From contig JAKAQB010000002.1 of assembly GCA_021811865.1 (NCBI GenBank), positions 62,001 through 126,000 of the forward strand: 64,000 bases of DNA, given 5' to 3'. This document shows, one piece after another, positions 1 through 8,434 of the stretch. The notes under the pieces were generated by a model. It worked only from the letters and a program-made list of their open reading frames with translations, was not told where the DNA came from and searched no databases. The stretch comes from Actinomycetes bacterium (GTDB lineage Bacteria > Actinomycetota > Acidimicrobiia > Acidimicrobiales > Palsa-688). Positions within the stretch are counted from its first letter, which is position 1; the number at the start of each line of letters is the position of its first letter. The position numbers and the translations under genes are program-made.

Positions 1-225
1 GGTGACGGCGACCACGGCGACAGCGGTGACGGCGGGCGCCACGGCGGCACCCTGCCACCCCTGCCCGGTGTACACCCGGCCGAACGACATCGCAGTCAGG
101 CTCACCAGCGCCAGCAGCGCCACCTCCGGCGCCCAGCGGGGCCACGCCGGGGGTGGTTCCTGTCGCACCGGCGGGCGGGGCCTGATCTCCGGTCGAAGAG
201 GAGGAGCCGAAAGGGTCGCCGTCAC
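1..225 (-). CDS. N-terminus of a membrane protein, probably a TgpA-like transglutaminase (runs off the window)
   Basis: The reading frame starts with a GTG that overlaps the stop of the DUF58 gene (GTGA) and stays open for 75 codons to the window edge. After about 35 proline- and arginine-rich residues comes a hydrophobic segment (EVALLALVSLTAMSF), then another starting near residue 60, as in a multi-pass protein. In actinobacteria the order MoxR, DUF58, transglutaminase-like membrane protein (DUF3488/TgpA) is common, so that identity rests on context; no catalytic domain is visible. The real gene continues beyond position 1. Confidence 0.6.
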   Translation of the reverse strand, partial: MTATLSAPPLRPEIRPRPPVRQEPPPAWPRWAPEVALLALVSLTAMSFGRVYTGQGWQGAAVAPAVTAVAVVAVT

Positions 226-1439
226 CGCAGGCCCGCCTCGTTCCACGCAGCCGGGAAGTCGCGCCCGGCTGCCACGCGCACGAGGCGGACCCCGGGAGGC
301 GGCGAGGGCGGGGTGGGGCGGCTGGTGGTGGCGCTGCCCCGGGAGCGGGGTTCGACGACGACGACGGTGACCGGCGCCCGCCGCCGCCGTCCCATCAGGG
401 CCCGCACGTCGTCGGGGCTCGCCCTGTCACTCGTGAAGACGATCGTGTGGTCGCTGGCCGCCACGGCCCTGCCGACCGAGGGCGGCAGCACCGGCCCGTC
501 TGTCACCGGGTGGGGGGTTGCGAGCGCCAGCTCGTCGAGGATCTTGCTGCGGTGGCGCGGTCCGATGCCGAGCCCCGAGTCGGTGCCGCCGGTGGCGACG
601 AGGCGGACCTGCAGGCCCCGGCCGAGGGCGTTGTCGGCCACGCTGGCCGCTCCTTCGAGGGCGACCTCGAGGGCGGCGGGCGACCACAGCGGCCGGCGGA
701 GGTCGACCACGACGACCACCCGGCCGAGCCGCTCGACCAGGTCCTCGCGCACGAGCAGCGTGTCTGCGCGTGCCGAGCTGGGCCAGTGCACGCGGCGCAG
801 GTCGTCGCCGGGCAGGTACTCCCGGAGGGTGGCGAACTCCTGGCCGTCGTCTTGGACCGTGGCCGCCGAACCCTCCCGCTGCGCCGCCCGGGCGACGACC
901 GGCCACCGCAGGGGCAGGATCCGGGGGTGCACCACGAGGCGGGTGCCCGCGCCGGCGGTGCGCAGCCTGCGGGCCAGCCCCAAGGGGTCGTTGACCTCCG
1001 TGACGAGCGGCCCGAGGGTGAAGCTGCCCCGCCGCAGCTCGGGCAGCATGTAGCGCCAGGTTCGGGTCCCGCCCGGTCCGAGAGGGGCGAGGAGCTCCTG
1101 CGGCCCGGGGCCGTCGAAGGGGTCCCCGACGGTGAGCACCGGCGTGGCCTTCGAGCCGGCGTTGCGCATGTGGACAAGGACGACGTTGCGGTGGCCCGGC
1201 GCCGCTTGCGGCGGGTGGAGCGAGCGGCTCACCTCGAGGCGCACCGCCTGGCGCCACGCGTAGACGGCGGCGGCGATCACGGCCACGGCGGCGCCGGCGG
1301 CCAGCCCCTCGAGCTCGGCCACGCCGAAGAGCCTCCCGGCGGCGGCGCCGGCGGCGGCGGCGGCGAGCAGGGCCCAGCCCCGGGCGGTGAGCACGGCGCG
1401 GGGCCCGGCGGGGAGGTGAGGCGGGGAGGCGGATGGCAC
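222..1439 (-). CDS. DUF58 domain protein (MoxR-associated)
   Basis: About 405 residues. An N-terminal hydrophobic pair (ALLAAAAAGAAAGRLFG and the alanine/valine-rich stretch after it) anchors it in the membrane. The family signature lies in the middle: EFATLREYLPGDDLRRVHW, followed by SSARADTLLVRE, the normal start of the DUF58 domain. A VWA-like segment follows (VVVVVDLRRPLW). DUF58 proteins are encoded next to MoxR ATPases and are thought to take part in chaperone-like assembly or cell-envelope processes; the exact role here is unknown. The start is uncertain: GTG at 1439, just after the moxR stop, or GTG at 1394. Neither has a clear ribosome site, consistent with coupling to moxR. Confidence 0.87.
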   Translation of the reverse strand: MPSASPPHLPAGPRAVLTARGWALLAAAAAGAAAGRLFGVAELEGLAAGAAVAVIAAAVYAWRQAVRLEVSRSLHPPQAAPGHRNVVLVHMRNAGSKATPVLTVGDPFDGPGPQELLAPLGPGGTRTWRYMLPELRRGSFTLGPLVTEVNDPLGLARRLRTAGAGTRLVVHPRILPLRWPVVARAAQREGSAATVQDDGQEFATLREYLPGDDLRRVHWPSSARADTLLVREDLVERLGRVVVVVDLRRPLWSPAALEVALEGAASVADNALGRGLQVRLVATGGTDSGLGIGPRHRSKILDELALATPHPVTDGPVLPPSVGRAVAASDHTIVFTSDRASPDDVRALMGRRRRAPVTVVVVEPRSRGSATTSRPTPPSPPPGVRLVRVAAGRDFPAAWNEAGLR

Positions 1440-1459
1440 CGGCGGGGTGGGCGGCCGCG

Positions 1460-2431
1460 TCAGGGCCGGGCGGCGGGGACGGGAACGGCCCGCAGCACCT
1501 CGGTCACCACGTCGTCGGCGGTCGTGCCGCTGAAGTCGGCGTCGGCGGAGAGGACCAGGCGGTGGGAGAGCACCGGCACGGCGACGGCGCGGATGTCGTC
1601 GGGGGTGACGTAGTCCCGGCCGCTGGCGGCGGCCATCGTCTTGGCGACCGTCTGCAGGGCGATCGTCGCCCGGGGGGACATGCCGAGCTCGACGGCGGCG
1701 TGTACCCGGCTGGCGGCGGCCAGGTCCACGACGTAGCCGCGCAGCGGGGGGGCGACGTAGACGGCGTCGGCTGCCTGGGACATGAACGTCAGGTCGCTGG
1801 CGTCGGCGACAGCGCCGAGGTCGTCGGCGGTGAGCGTGCCGTGCGACTCGAGCATGGTGATCTCGGAGGTGCGGTCGGGGTAGCCGAGGCTGAGGCGGAC
1901 GAGGAAGCGGTCGACCTGGCTCTCGGGCAGCGGGAAGGTCCCCTCGTGCTCGACGGGGTTCTGGGTGGCGATCACGAGGAACGGGCTCGGCAGGCGGTGC
2001 GTGTGGCCGTCCACGGTGACCTGCCGTTCCTCCATCGCCTCGAGCAGGGAGCTCTGCGTCTTGGGGGAGGCCCGGTTGATCTCGTCGCCGAGGAGGATGT
2101 TGGTGAACACCGCCCCCGGCCGGAAGCGGAACGTCGAGCTGTCCCGGTCGAACACCGACGAGCCGGTGACGTCGGAGGGGAGCAGGTCGGGCGTGAACTG
2201 CACGCGCTGCCAGTCGAGGCCGACCGAGCGGGCGAGAGCCTTGGCCAGGCTCGTCTTGCCCACGCCGGGGACGTCCTCCACGAGCAGGTGGCCACGGGAC
2301 ACCAGGCACAGCAGGGCGAGGCGGACAGGGTCTCCCTTGCCGTGCAGGACCCGCCCGACGTTGTCGACGATGGCGCCGAACAGTGAGGCGAACTGGTCAA
2401 CACCCGCTGCCGCCACGTCCTGAGTCGCCAC
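1460..2431 (-). CDS. MoxR-family AAA+ ATPase
   Basis: 323 residues, usual for the family. Walker A is VPGVGKTSLAKAL (about residues 53-66) and the MoxR Walker B region is NILLGDEINRASPKTQ, followed by LLEAMEERQVTVDG and sensor 1 VIATQNPVEHEGTFPLPE. MoxR ATPases act as chaperones that insert cofactors or mature partner proteins, often VWA or DUF58 proteins. Here it heads an operon with DUF58 and a membrane protein. Start is GTG, set by a strong AGGAGG six bases upstream. It is divergent from the ROK kinase gene. Confidence 0.93.
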   Translation of the reverse strand: MATQDVAAAGVDQFASLFGAIVDNVGRVLHGKGDPVRLALLCLVSRGHLLVEDVPGVGKTSLAKALARSVGLDWQRVQFTPDLLPSDVTGSSVFDRDSSTFRFRPGAVFTNILLGDEINRASPKTQSSLLEAMEERQVTVDGHTHRLPSPFLVIATQNPVEHEGTFPLPESQVDRFLVRLSLGYPDRTSEITMLESHGTLTADDLGAVADASDLTFMSQAADAVYVAPPLRGYVVDLAAASRVHAAVELGMSPRATIALQTVAKTMAAASGRDYVTPDDIRAVAVPVLSHRLVLSADADFSGTTADDVVTEVLRAVPVPAARP

Positions 2432-2517
2432 TGAGTCCTCCTGTCGGGCCGACGCAAATCGTACTCGTCGCCCCGCTCTTGGACCCGCGGCACCCGTCGC
2501 TGGTTCCCGGCGGGCCC

Positions 2518-2523
2518 TACGGT
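2518..2523 (+). promoter_or_regulatory. -10 element (TACGGT) for the ROK kinase, leaderless type
   Basis: TACGGT ends seven bases before ATG 2531, so transcription would begin at or next to the start codon. No Shine-Dalgarno sequence precedes the ATG and no good -35 hexamer is visible. It supports ATG 2531 over the GTG at 2522. Confidence 0.4.
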
Positions 2524-2530
2524 GTGGCTG

Positions 2531-3454
2531 ATGCCGGCGACCCGCCCCCCCGTCCTCGCCGTGGACGTCGGCGGCACCAAGCTCGCCGCCGCCCTCGTCG
2601 ACGGGGAGGGCCGCCTCACCTGGCAGGCTCGTGTCCCGACCCCGGGCGCAGGGGAGGCCGAGGAGCTGTGGGACACCCTGGCCGGCCTCCTCGCCGGAGC
2701 GCCGCCCGGCGCCGAGGCTTGCGGCGTCGGCTGCGGCGGCCCCATGGACACGGCCGCCGGGCTCGTGTCCCCGCTCAACATCCCGGCCTGGCGGGGCTTC
2801 CCCCTCCGCGACCGCTTGGCGGCCGCCACAGGGCTGCCGACGTGGCTGGACAACGACGCCAAGGCGCTGGCGCTCGGCGAGGGCCTCTGCGGCGCGGCCG
2901 TTGGCCGGCGCAGCTACCTGTCGATGGTCGTGTCGACCGGTGTCGGCGGTGGCATCGTCCTAGACGGGCGCCTGCTCGACGGCGACGGCGGCAACGCCGG
3001 CCACATCGGCCACCTGATCGTCGAGCCCGGCGGCCGGCGCTGCGCCTGCGGGGCGCGCGGCTGCCTGGAGGCAGAGGCGTCTGGGACGGCCGTCGCCGCC
3101 TTCACCGGGGCGCCGGCCGCCGCCGCCGGCCCGGAGGTCCGAGCCCGGGTGGGCACCCTCGTCGGCCGGGCAGTGGCCTCGGTCGCCAACCTCCTCGACC
3201 TGCGGCTCGCTGCCGTTGCCGGATCGGTGGCGCTCGGCTACGGGGCGGAGCTCTTCGGGCCGGCCCAGGAGGAGGTGGACCGCTGTGCGCGACTGGCGTT
3301 CTCGGCCGGCACCCGCATCGTGCCCTCTGCCCTCGGCGCCAGCGGGCCGCTGGTCGGGGCGGCGGCGGTGGCGTGGTGGGGGGCGGGCGTGGCGTCGCTG
3401 GGCTCGCCGCCCACCTCGCCCTCCCCGCCAGCCCGCTGCCCCCCGGGGCCATGA
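2531..3454 (+). CDS. ROK-family sugar kinase (glucokinase-like)
   Basis: 307 residues from ATG 2531. N-terminal phosphate loop LAVDVGGTKLAAALVD, active-site region WLDNDAKALALGE, and glycine-rich VVSTGVGGGIV. The ROK zinc motif is complete: GHIGHLIVEPGGRRC followed by ACGARGCLEAEASG, a His and three Cys as in the CxCGxxGCxE signature. Substrate is probably glucose or another hexose, with ATP or polyphosphate as donor; the sequence does not decide. The C-terminal 20 residues are proline-rich and degenerate. The stop overlaps the next gene by ATGA. Confidence 0.9.
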   Translation: MPATRPPVLAVDVGGTKLAAALVDGEGRLTWQARVPTPGAGEAEELWDTLAGLLAGAPPGAEACGVGCGGPMDTAAGLVSPLNIPAWRGFPLRDRLAAATGLPTWLDNDAKALALGEGLCGAAVGRRSYLSMVVSTGVGGGIVLDGRLLDGDGGNAGHIGHLIVEPGGRRCACGARGCLEAEASGTAVAAFTGAPAAAAGPEVRARVGTLVGRAVASVANLLDLRLAAVAGSVALGYGAELFGPAQEEVDRCARLAFSAGTRIVPSALGASGPLVGAAAVAWWGAGVASLGSPPTSPSPPARCPPGP

Positions 3455-3726
3455 GCGAGCGCCCCACGCCGTCGCTCGTCACGCCCGCCGCGGTGGTGGC
3501 GCTCGCCGCCCGCCCGGTGCTGTGGCCGACGGCGGCCCGGGTCGCCCTGTCCACGGCCCGACCCGGCTGGTGGCGGGCGTGGCCCCCCCGGCCCCGCCCG
3601 ACGGAGGCCTACGCCGACTTCCGGCGCCAGACCATGTGGGGCGCCGGGACCGCCTCCCGTCTCGGCGCCGAGGAGCTGATCGGCTACCTGCGGTGGTGCC
3701 GGGCGATGCGGGGGCGGCGCCAATGA
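3451..3726 (+). CDS. small conserved-looking protein of unknown function
   Basis: 91 residues, starting with ATG that overlaps the kinase stop (ATGA), which indicates translational coupling. It has no clear membrane segment or catalytic motif. The composition is coding-like: a conserved-looking middle (RPGWWRAWPPRPRPTEAY) and a basic C-terminus (GYLRWCRAMRGRRQ). Coupling to the ROK gene suggests a shared operon, but no function can be assigned. Confidence 0.6.
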   Translation: MSERPTPSLVTPAAVVALAARPVLWPTAARVALSTARPGWWRAWPPRPRPTEAYADFRRQTMWGAGTASRLGAEELIGYLRWCRAMRGRRQ

Positions 3727-3807
3727 AGCGGTGGCACGGGCAACACCGCGGTAGGGTTCCGCACGTGCTGCCAGGACCTCGCCTGAGGCGTCGGTAAGGA
3801 GGGCGAC

Positions 3808-4320
3808 ATGTCGCAGTCGCTCGTCCTCAACGCCACGTACGAGCCGCTGTGCGTGGTGTCGAGCCGGCGGGCGCTGCTCCTGGTCCTCGACCACAAGGCG
3901 GAGGTGTTGTCGGCGACGGAGCGGGTCTTCCGCGCCGAGCGGGTCCGCCTCCCCGAGCCTTCGGTCGTCCGGATCCGGTACTACGTGAAGGTCCCCCACC
4001 AGGCACGGATCGCGCTCAACCGCCGGGCCGTGTTCGCCCGGGACGGGCACCGCTGCCAGTACTGCGGGGCGTCCGCCGAGAACATCGACCATGTCGTGCC
4101 CCGCTCCAAGGGTGGCACCCACGCCTGGGACAACGTCGTCGCCGCCTGCCGTCCCTGCAACAGCCGCAAGCGGGACCGCCTGCTCGAGGAGAGCGGCATG
4201 AAGCTGCGGCGCCTGCCGGTCGTGCCCCGCGAGCGGGCGTGGATCCTCGTCGCCAGCGGGGTGATCCGCCCGGACTGGGAGCCTTTCTTGGGGAGCGTGG
4301 CGGCCGGCATCTCGGCGTGA
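3808..4320 (+). CDS. HNH endonuclease family protein
   Basis: 170 residues. The C-terminal half holds a full HNH/zinc module: FARDGHRCQYCG, then ENIDHVVPRSKGGTHAWDN and ACRPCNSRKRDR, giving two CxxC pairs and the catalytic His of DHV. The N-terminus (SLVLNATYEPLCVVS) is typical of a short HNH family that is widespread in actinobacterial chromosomes as a stand-alone housekeeping-like gene rather than a mobile nuclease. Start is ATG with AAGGAGGG upstream; a TAGGGT at about 3754 could be its -10. Confidence 0.9.
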   Translation: MSQSLVLNATYEPLCVVSSRRALLLVLDHKAEVLSATERVFRAERVRLPEPSVVRIRYYVKVPHQARIALNRRAVFARDGHRCQYCGASAENIDHVVPRSKGGTHAWDNVVAACRPCNSRKRDRLLEESGMKLRRLPVVPRERAWILVASGVIRPDWEPFLGSVAAGISA

Positions 4321-5144
4321 CGTCGATGGGCGCACCCGACGGGGTGGGTCCGTGGACGGTGCAGCGAGCGGTCGGGCGGGCCGGGGAGCTGCACGCCGCG
4401 TCCGGGAGGCTGCTCGAGGGTGCGGGGCCCGGCGGGCGCATCGTCCGGGTGCTGCATGCCGAGCGCCCCGCCGTCGTCCTCGGCGCGGCGGAGCCCGACA
4501 GCGACGTCGACAGCGGCCGGGCGGCGCGCCTCGGCGTCGACGTCGCCCGGCGCTGCAGTGGGGGCGGCGCCGTGCTGGTCGGGCCGGGTGAGTCGCTCTG
4601 GGTCGACGTGGCGATACCACGCGCCGACCCCCTCTGGTCCGACGACGTGGGAGCGGCGATGGCCTGGATCGGCGAGGCATGGGTCAACGCCCTCGAGGCG
4701 GCTGGCGCCGGCCCTGCCGAGCGGTGGGCGGGACGGCTCGTCTCGTCGCCGTGGTCGGACAAGGTCTGCTTCGCCGGCGTGGGACCGGGCGAGGTCCTGC
4801 GCCCGGCGGCGGGTGTGGCCGCGTCGCCCCGCAGCCCCGGCCTCCCCCTCGCCGGCCGCGGCCTGCTCGGGCCCAAGGTCGTCGGCATCTCGCAGCGCCG
4901 GACGAGGGCCGGCGCCCTGTTCCAGACGGCGGCCCTGCTGCGCTGGCGCCCGCTCGACCTGCTCGACGTGTTGGTGATGGAGCAGGCGGAGCGGGCGCGG
5001 GCGGCCGATCAGCTCGCCGGGGCGGCCGAAGCCGCCGGTGGGGCCCAACCCGGCGGGGCGGCCCCCGGCGACCTGCTCGACGCCTTCCTCGGTGCCCTTC
5101 CGCCGACCGCCCAACACGGCGGGCCGGCGATCCGGCTGCCATGA
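4317..5144 (+). CDS. lipoate-protein ligase A-like (BPL/LPL fold) protein
   Basis: About 275 residues. The family motif RRCSGGGAVLVGPGESLWVD sits near residue 80 and the catalytic-lysine motif GPKVVGISQRRTRAGALFQ near residue 185, the arrangement of the biotin/lipoate A/B ligase fold. Such enzymes transfer lipoate or octanoate onto acyl-carrier domains; the substrate cannot be told from sequence. The GTG start overlaps the HNH stop (GTGA); ATG 4326 is the alternative. The C-terminal tail is alanine/glycine-rich. Confidence 0.78.
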   Translation: MTSMGAPDGVGPWTVQRAVGRAGELHAASGRLLEGAGPGGRIVRVLHAERPAVVLGAAEPDSDVDSGRAARLGVDVARRCSGGGAVLVGPGESLWVDVAIPRADPLWSDDVGAAMAWIGEAWVNALEAAGAGPAERWAGRLVSSPWSDKVCFAGVGPGEVLRPAAGVAASPRSPGLPLAGRGLLGPKVVGISQRRTRAGALFQTAALLRWRPLDLLDVLVMEQAERARAADQLAGAAEAAGGAQPGGAAPGDLLDAFLGALPPTAQHGGPAIRLP

Positions 5145-5151
5145 TCGTTGC

Positions 5152-6033
5152 GTGGGTGCTCTGGATGGACGGGTCGCGATCATCACCGGCGCCGGCCGCG
5201 GCCTGGGCCGGGCCCATGCCCTGCTGTTCGCCGCCGAAGGTGCCAGCGTCGTGGTCAACGACACGGGCACCGGCCGTGACGGCCGCCAGGGTGAGGGAAC
5301 CGGACCGGCGCAGTCCGTCGTGGACGAGATCACGGCGGCGGGCGGGGAGGCGGTCGCCGACACCAGCGACGTGGCCGATTGGCAGGCCGGCGAAGATCTC
5401 GTCCGCTCGGCGGTCGACACCTTCGGGGGCCTGCACGTGCTCGTGAACAACGCCGGCATCCTGCGGGACCGGACGGTGGTGAACATGACCGAGGACGACT
5501 GGGATGAGGTCGTCCACGCCCACCTGAAGGGGCACTTCGTCCCGCTCCGCCACGCTGCCGCCTACTGGCGGGAGCGGAGCAAGGCGGGGGATGAGGTGCG
5601 GGCGTCGGTGATCAACACGTCCTCGACGTCCGGCCTGCACGGCAACCCGGGCCAGGCCAACTACGGTGCCGCCAAGGCCGGGATCGCCGCCCTCACGACG
5701 ATCGCCGCGCTCGAGCTCGGCCGGTACGGGGTGCGGGTCAACGCCATCGTCCCGGCCGCCCGCACCCGGCTCACCGAGGCCACCCCGGGCCTCGACGAGA
5801 TCGTCCGCCCGCCGGAGGACGCTGCCCGCTTCGACGAGTGGGACCCGGGCAACGTCGCTCCCATCGTCGCCTGGCTGGCGACGGAGGGGTGCGAGGTGAC
5901 GGGGCGGATGCTCTACGCCTTCGGCGGGACGGTGCAGCCGATGTCGGGCTGGACCAAGGAGGCCGGTCTCTCCCGCCCCGACCGCTGGACCATCTCCGAG
6001 CTGGCCGAGCAACTGCCGCCGCTCCTGGGCTAG
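5152..6033 (+). CDS. short-chain dehydrogenase/reductase
   Basis: 293 residues from GTG 5152. NAD(P)-binding motif VAIITGAGRGLGRAHAL, structural NNAG in HVLVNNAGILRD, and catalytic Ser-Tyr-Lys in INTSSTSGLHGN and ANYGAAKAG. The RGLGRAH pattern and the GTGRDGRQGEG loop resemble the (3R)-hydroxyacyl-CoA dehydrogenase/MFE-2-like SDR group, so a role in acyl-CoA or ketone metabolism is plausible. A CATGAT six bases before the GTG may be a weak leaderless -10. Confidence 0.88.
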   Translation: MGALDGRVAIITGAGRGLGRAHALLFAAEGASVVVNDTGTGRDGRQGEGTGPAQSVVDEITAAGGEAVADTSDVADWQAGEDLVRSAVDTFGGLHVLVNNAGILRDRTVVNMTEDDWDEVVHAHLKGHFVPLRHAAAYWRERSKAGDEVRASVINTSSTSGLHGNPGQANYGAAKAGIAALTTIAALELGRYGVRVNAIVPAARTRLTEATPGLDEIVRPPEDAARFDEWDPGNVAPIVAWLATEGCEVTGRMLYAFGGTVQPMSGWTKEAGLSRPDRWTISELAEQLPPLLG

Positions 6034-6213
6034 CTATCTTCCGGGCCAGTTTGCTCTATGCTCTTGCGCCACACGCGCACGGTGGTGGGGCGGTCGGAGG
6101 GCCTATCCGCGCGCGGTCGGGCGAACCGCGCGCAGTGGTGATGCCATACCGTCGTCTGTGCGCGCGGTAGGCGCGGCTGCGCGCAGTTCAGGTTCAGTGG
6201 TGGGCCGTCACCG
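6034..6213. other. intergenic stretch with no recognised gene
   Basis: Between the SDR stop and the MFS fragment I see no coding-like frame. A GCTATCTTCCGG string just after the SDR recurs at 29249 upstream of the dksA-like gene, where it holds a plausible -10 (TATCTT). Local alternating GCGCG tracts (around 6110-6190) differ from the neighbouring coding sequence. Confidence 0.4.
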
Positions 6214-6357
6214 TCAGGGTCGCCACCCGGCGCTCGCCGGTTGCCCGCGCTTGGTCGGTACGGTCGGGAACGTGTCGGCCATCACCGAGAGGGTGGTCGG
6301 GTAGATGAGGGCGGCGAACGCACCCATGAGGACCCGCCAGATGAGGATGGTGGTCCG
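6214..6357 (-). pseudogene. fragment of an MFS transporter gene (DHA2 type)
   Basis: Read on the minus strand, this stretch gives TILIWRVLMGAFAALIYP followed by TTLSVMADTFP, which matches the conserved end of transmembrane segment 4 and the start of segment 5 in drug:H+ antiporters (R-x-LMG-x-x-AAL-x-P-TTLS). The resemblance begins abruptly, lasts about 35 residues, then degenerates and stops. No start codon with a signal precedes it. I infer a decayed remnant, antisense and just upstream of an intact MFS gene. Confidence 0.5.
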
Positions 6358-6384
6358 CGACGCATCCCGAGCGGGGACCTCGCT

Positions 6385-7905
6385 GTGACGACCGGGAGCG
6401 AACCGCCCAGCCGCTTCGACGTCCTGACGTCCCTGGGCGGCCCGGCGCGACGTCACGTCGTGGTGCTGCTCGCTGCCGTCCTCGGGTTGCAGTCGGCCGA
6501 CTCCGGGGCGATCGGCTCGCTCGCCGCCCCCATCGAGAGCGCCTTCCACGTGGGGAACGTCGAGATCGGTCTGATCGCCACCACCAGCACGCTGGTCGGG
6601 TGCCTGACGACGCTGCCCTTTGGCGTGGTCGTCGACCGCTGGAACCGGACGCGGCTGCTGCAGATCGTCGCCGTCGTATGGGGGCTCTCGACGGTCGTGA
6701 GCGGGGCCTCGACCTCCTTCACCATGCTGCTCGCCGTCCGCGTGTTCCAGGGTGGGCTCACGGCGGTAGCCGGGCCGGCCCTGGCGTCGCTGGCAGGCGA
6801 TCTCTTCCCGGGCGAGGAGCGGGGCCGGCTGTGGAGCTACGTGCTGGTGGGGGAGCTGGCCGGCGCCGGCTTCGGGATCCTCGTCACCGGGATCCTGTCG
6901 GGGCTCGCGGACTGGCGCGTCGCCCTGTCCTCGCTCGGTCTCCCGGCGTTCGTGCTGGCGTGGGCGCTGTACCGGTACCTGCCCGAACCGCTACGCGGGG
7001 GCGCCTCCCAGCTCCCGCCCGGTGCCGTCACCGTGCCGACCGCCGGCGACGCCACGGCGCGGCGCCAGCTGGGGCAGAGGCCGGCCCCGGAGCGGGAGTC
7101 GGAAGTCGAGCGCCTCGCCGAGCAGATGGGCGTGGAGGCCGACCCCCGATCGATCCTCGGTGACCACCAGCAGCTGACCACGTGGCAGGCGGTGAGGTTC
7201 GTGCTGCGCATCCCGAGCAACGATGCGCTGATCTTCGCCTCGGGCATCGGCTACTTCTTCGTCCAGGGCCTCGAGATCTTCGCCGAGCTGTTCTTCCGGG
7301 AGCGCTACGGCGTCGGCCAGTCGGCCGCCAGCGTCCTGTTCGTGATCATCGCCGCCGGAGCCATCCTCGGCGTCGTGCTGAGCGGCCAGGCGGCCGACCG
7401 GCTCATCGGCCACGGCAAAGCGGCGGGCCGGATGATCGTCGGCGCCGTCACCTTCGTCGGGACCACGCTCGTGTTCGTTCCTGCCACGCTGCTGACCAAG
7501 GCCGCCCTCGCCATCCCGATCATGGTGATCGCCGCCACCTTCCTCGGAGCCGTCAACCCTCCGGTGGACACCGCCCGCCTCGACGTGGTCCCGTCGTTCC
7601 TGTGGGGCCGGGCCGAGGCCGTGCGCACCGCCCTGCGCCAGGCCCTGCAAGGCTTGGCGCCGCTGCTGTTCGGCCTGGTGTCGGCGGCGTTCGGCGCGCC
7701 GCACACCGGGTTCGGCGCCGGCGTCAACACCAAGCACGTCCGCCTGCCGGCGGGTGCCGGCCACGGCCTGCAGGTGGCGTTCCTGCTCTTCTCTGTCCCG
7801 ATGGTCGTCGCCGGCGCGGCGCTGTGGTTCAGCCGTGGCGCCTACCTCCGTGACGCCATCGCCGCCCGGCGCTCCGAGGAGCTGCACCTCGGCGCCCAGC
7901 CCTGA
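6385..7905 (+). CDS. major facilitator superfamily transporter
   Basis: 506 residues from GTG 6385. About 12 hydrophobic segments. MFS motif A lies after segment 2 (PFGVVVDRWNRTRLLQ) and AVRVFQGGLTAVAGPALAS is in segment 4. A long hydrophilic central loop (about residues 205-265, rich in Gln and Glu) separates the halves, and motif A recurs in the second half as LSGQAADRLIGHGKAAGR. The N-terminus (GLQSADSGAIGSLAAPIE) resembles spinster-like and sugar-phosphate-type MFS proteins, but the substrate is unknown. The open frame extends upstream to 6241, but that part lies over the antisense MFS fragment and is not transporter-like. Confidence 0.85.
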   Translation: MTTGSEPPSRFDVLTSLGGPARRHVVVLLAAVLGLQSADSGAIGSLAAPIESAFHVGNVEIGLIATTSTLVGCLTTLPFGVVVDRWNRTRLLQIVAVVWGLSTVVSGASTSFTMLLAVRVFQGGLTAVAGPALASLAGDLFPGEERGRLWSYVLVGELAGAGFGILVTGILSGLADWRVALSSLGLPAFVLAWALYRYLPEPLRGGASQLPPGAVTVPTAGDATARRQLGQRPAPERESEVERLAEQMGVEADPRSILGDHQQLTTWQAVRFVLRIPSNDALIFASGIGYFFVQGLEIFAELFFRERYGVGQSAASVLFVIIAAGAILGVVLSGQAADRLIGHGKAAGRMIVGAVTFVGTTLVFVPATLLTKAALAIPIMVIAATFLGAVNPPVDTARLDVVPSFLWGRAEAVRTALRQALQGLAPLLFGLVSAAFGAPHTGFGAGVNTKHVRLPAGAGHGLQVAFLLFSVPMVVAGAALWFSRGAYLRDAIAARRSEELHLGAQP

Positions 7906-7935
7906 CTGGCTAGGAACGGAGCGCTCTCAGCCGGG

Positions 7936-7951
7936 ATCGCGAGGTCGCGAT
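7936..7951. repeat. 16-bp near-palindrome between convergent genes
   Basis: ATCGCGA and TCGCGAT are separated by only two bases, so a protein-binding palindrome is more likely than a hairpin with a usable loop. It lies between the MFS gene (plus) and the vapC-like gene (minus). No T-tract follows. Confidence 0.35.
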
Positions 7952-8023
7952 TGACGGCATCCGCGCCGGGTTGGTGCCGTCCTGGATCACCGATGTCGAG
8001 GTGCCAGGACGACGCGTGGGCCG

Positions 8024-8434
8024 TCATGAGTCGGAGCCCTGTGCACCGAGTAGATGCATGGCGCCGTCTCGTGCCGCCCGTCGATCGAAGGTCACGGTGT
8101 GCTCGCAGCCCGCAGCCCGGCCCAGTTCGGCGATGATGGCGTCTACGAAGTCGAGGTGGCCGCGCGAAGCGGTCAGCGCCGCCCGCACGACGGCGTCTCG
8201 GTCGACGCGAAGCTCACGCGCGTCCAACAGACCCTGCAGCAACTCAGAGCTGCGATCAGCACCGACCTTGTAGGCGCGGCGCAAGACCCAGTAGACCTCG
8301 ACCATGGTCACCAGGCTGAGATAGCCCGGGTCGGTCTCGGTCAGTTCGTCGATCAGCGCAGAGGCTACCGGCGACTGGTCCGGATCGTCCTGAACGAGGT
8401 AGCGGACGACGACATTGGTGTCGAGTCCGATCAC
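8024..8434 (-). CDS. PIN-domain ribonuclease toxin (VapC-like)
   Basis: 136 residues. PIN acidic residues are visible at the N-terminus (MIGLDTNVVVRYL), in the middle (VTMVEVYWVL) and toward the C-terminus (LDFVDAIIAELG, then TVTFDRRA). PIN toxins cut RNA (often tRNA or rRNA) until neutralised by the partner. The GTG start overlaps the stop of the AbrB-type antitoxin (GTGA), the standard antitoxin-toxin order. Confidence 0.88.
   Translation of the reverse strand: MIGLDTNVVVRYLVQDDPDQSPVASALIDELTETDPGYLSLVTMVEVYWVLRRAYKVGADRSSELLQGLLDARELRVDRDAVVRAALTASRGHLDFVDAIIAELGRAAGCEHTVTFDRRAARDGAMHLLGAQGSDS

Noticed and set aside
1440..2309. The N-terminal half of a 695-codon minus frame that continues into the DUF58 gene
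   Set aside because: It is a shadow of the MoxR gene in another frame; the protein is an Arg/Pro-rich string with no domain, and the DUF58 start lies after the moxR stop.
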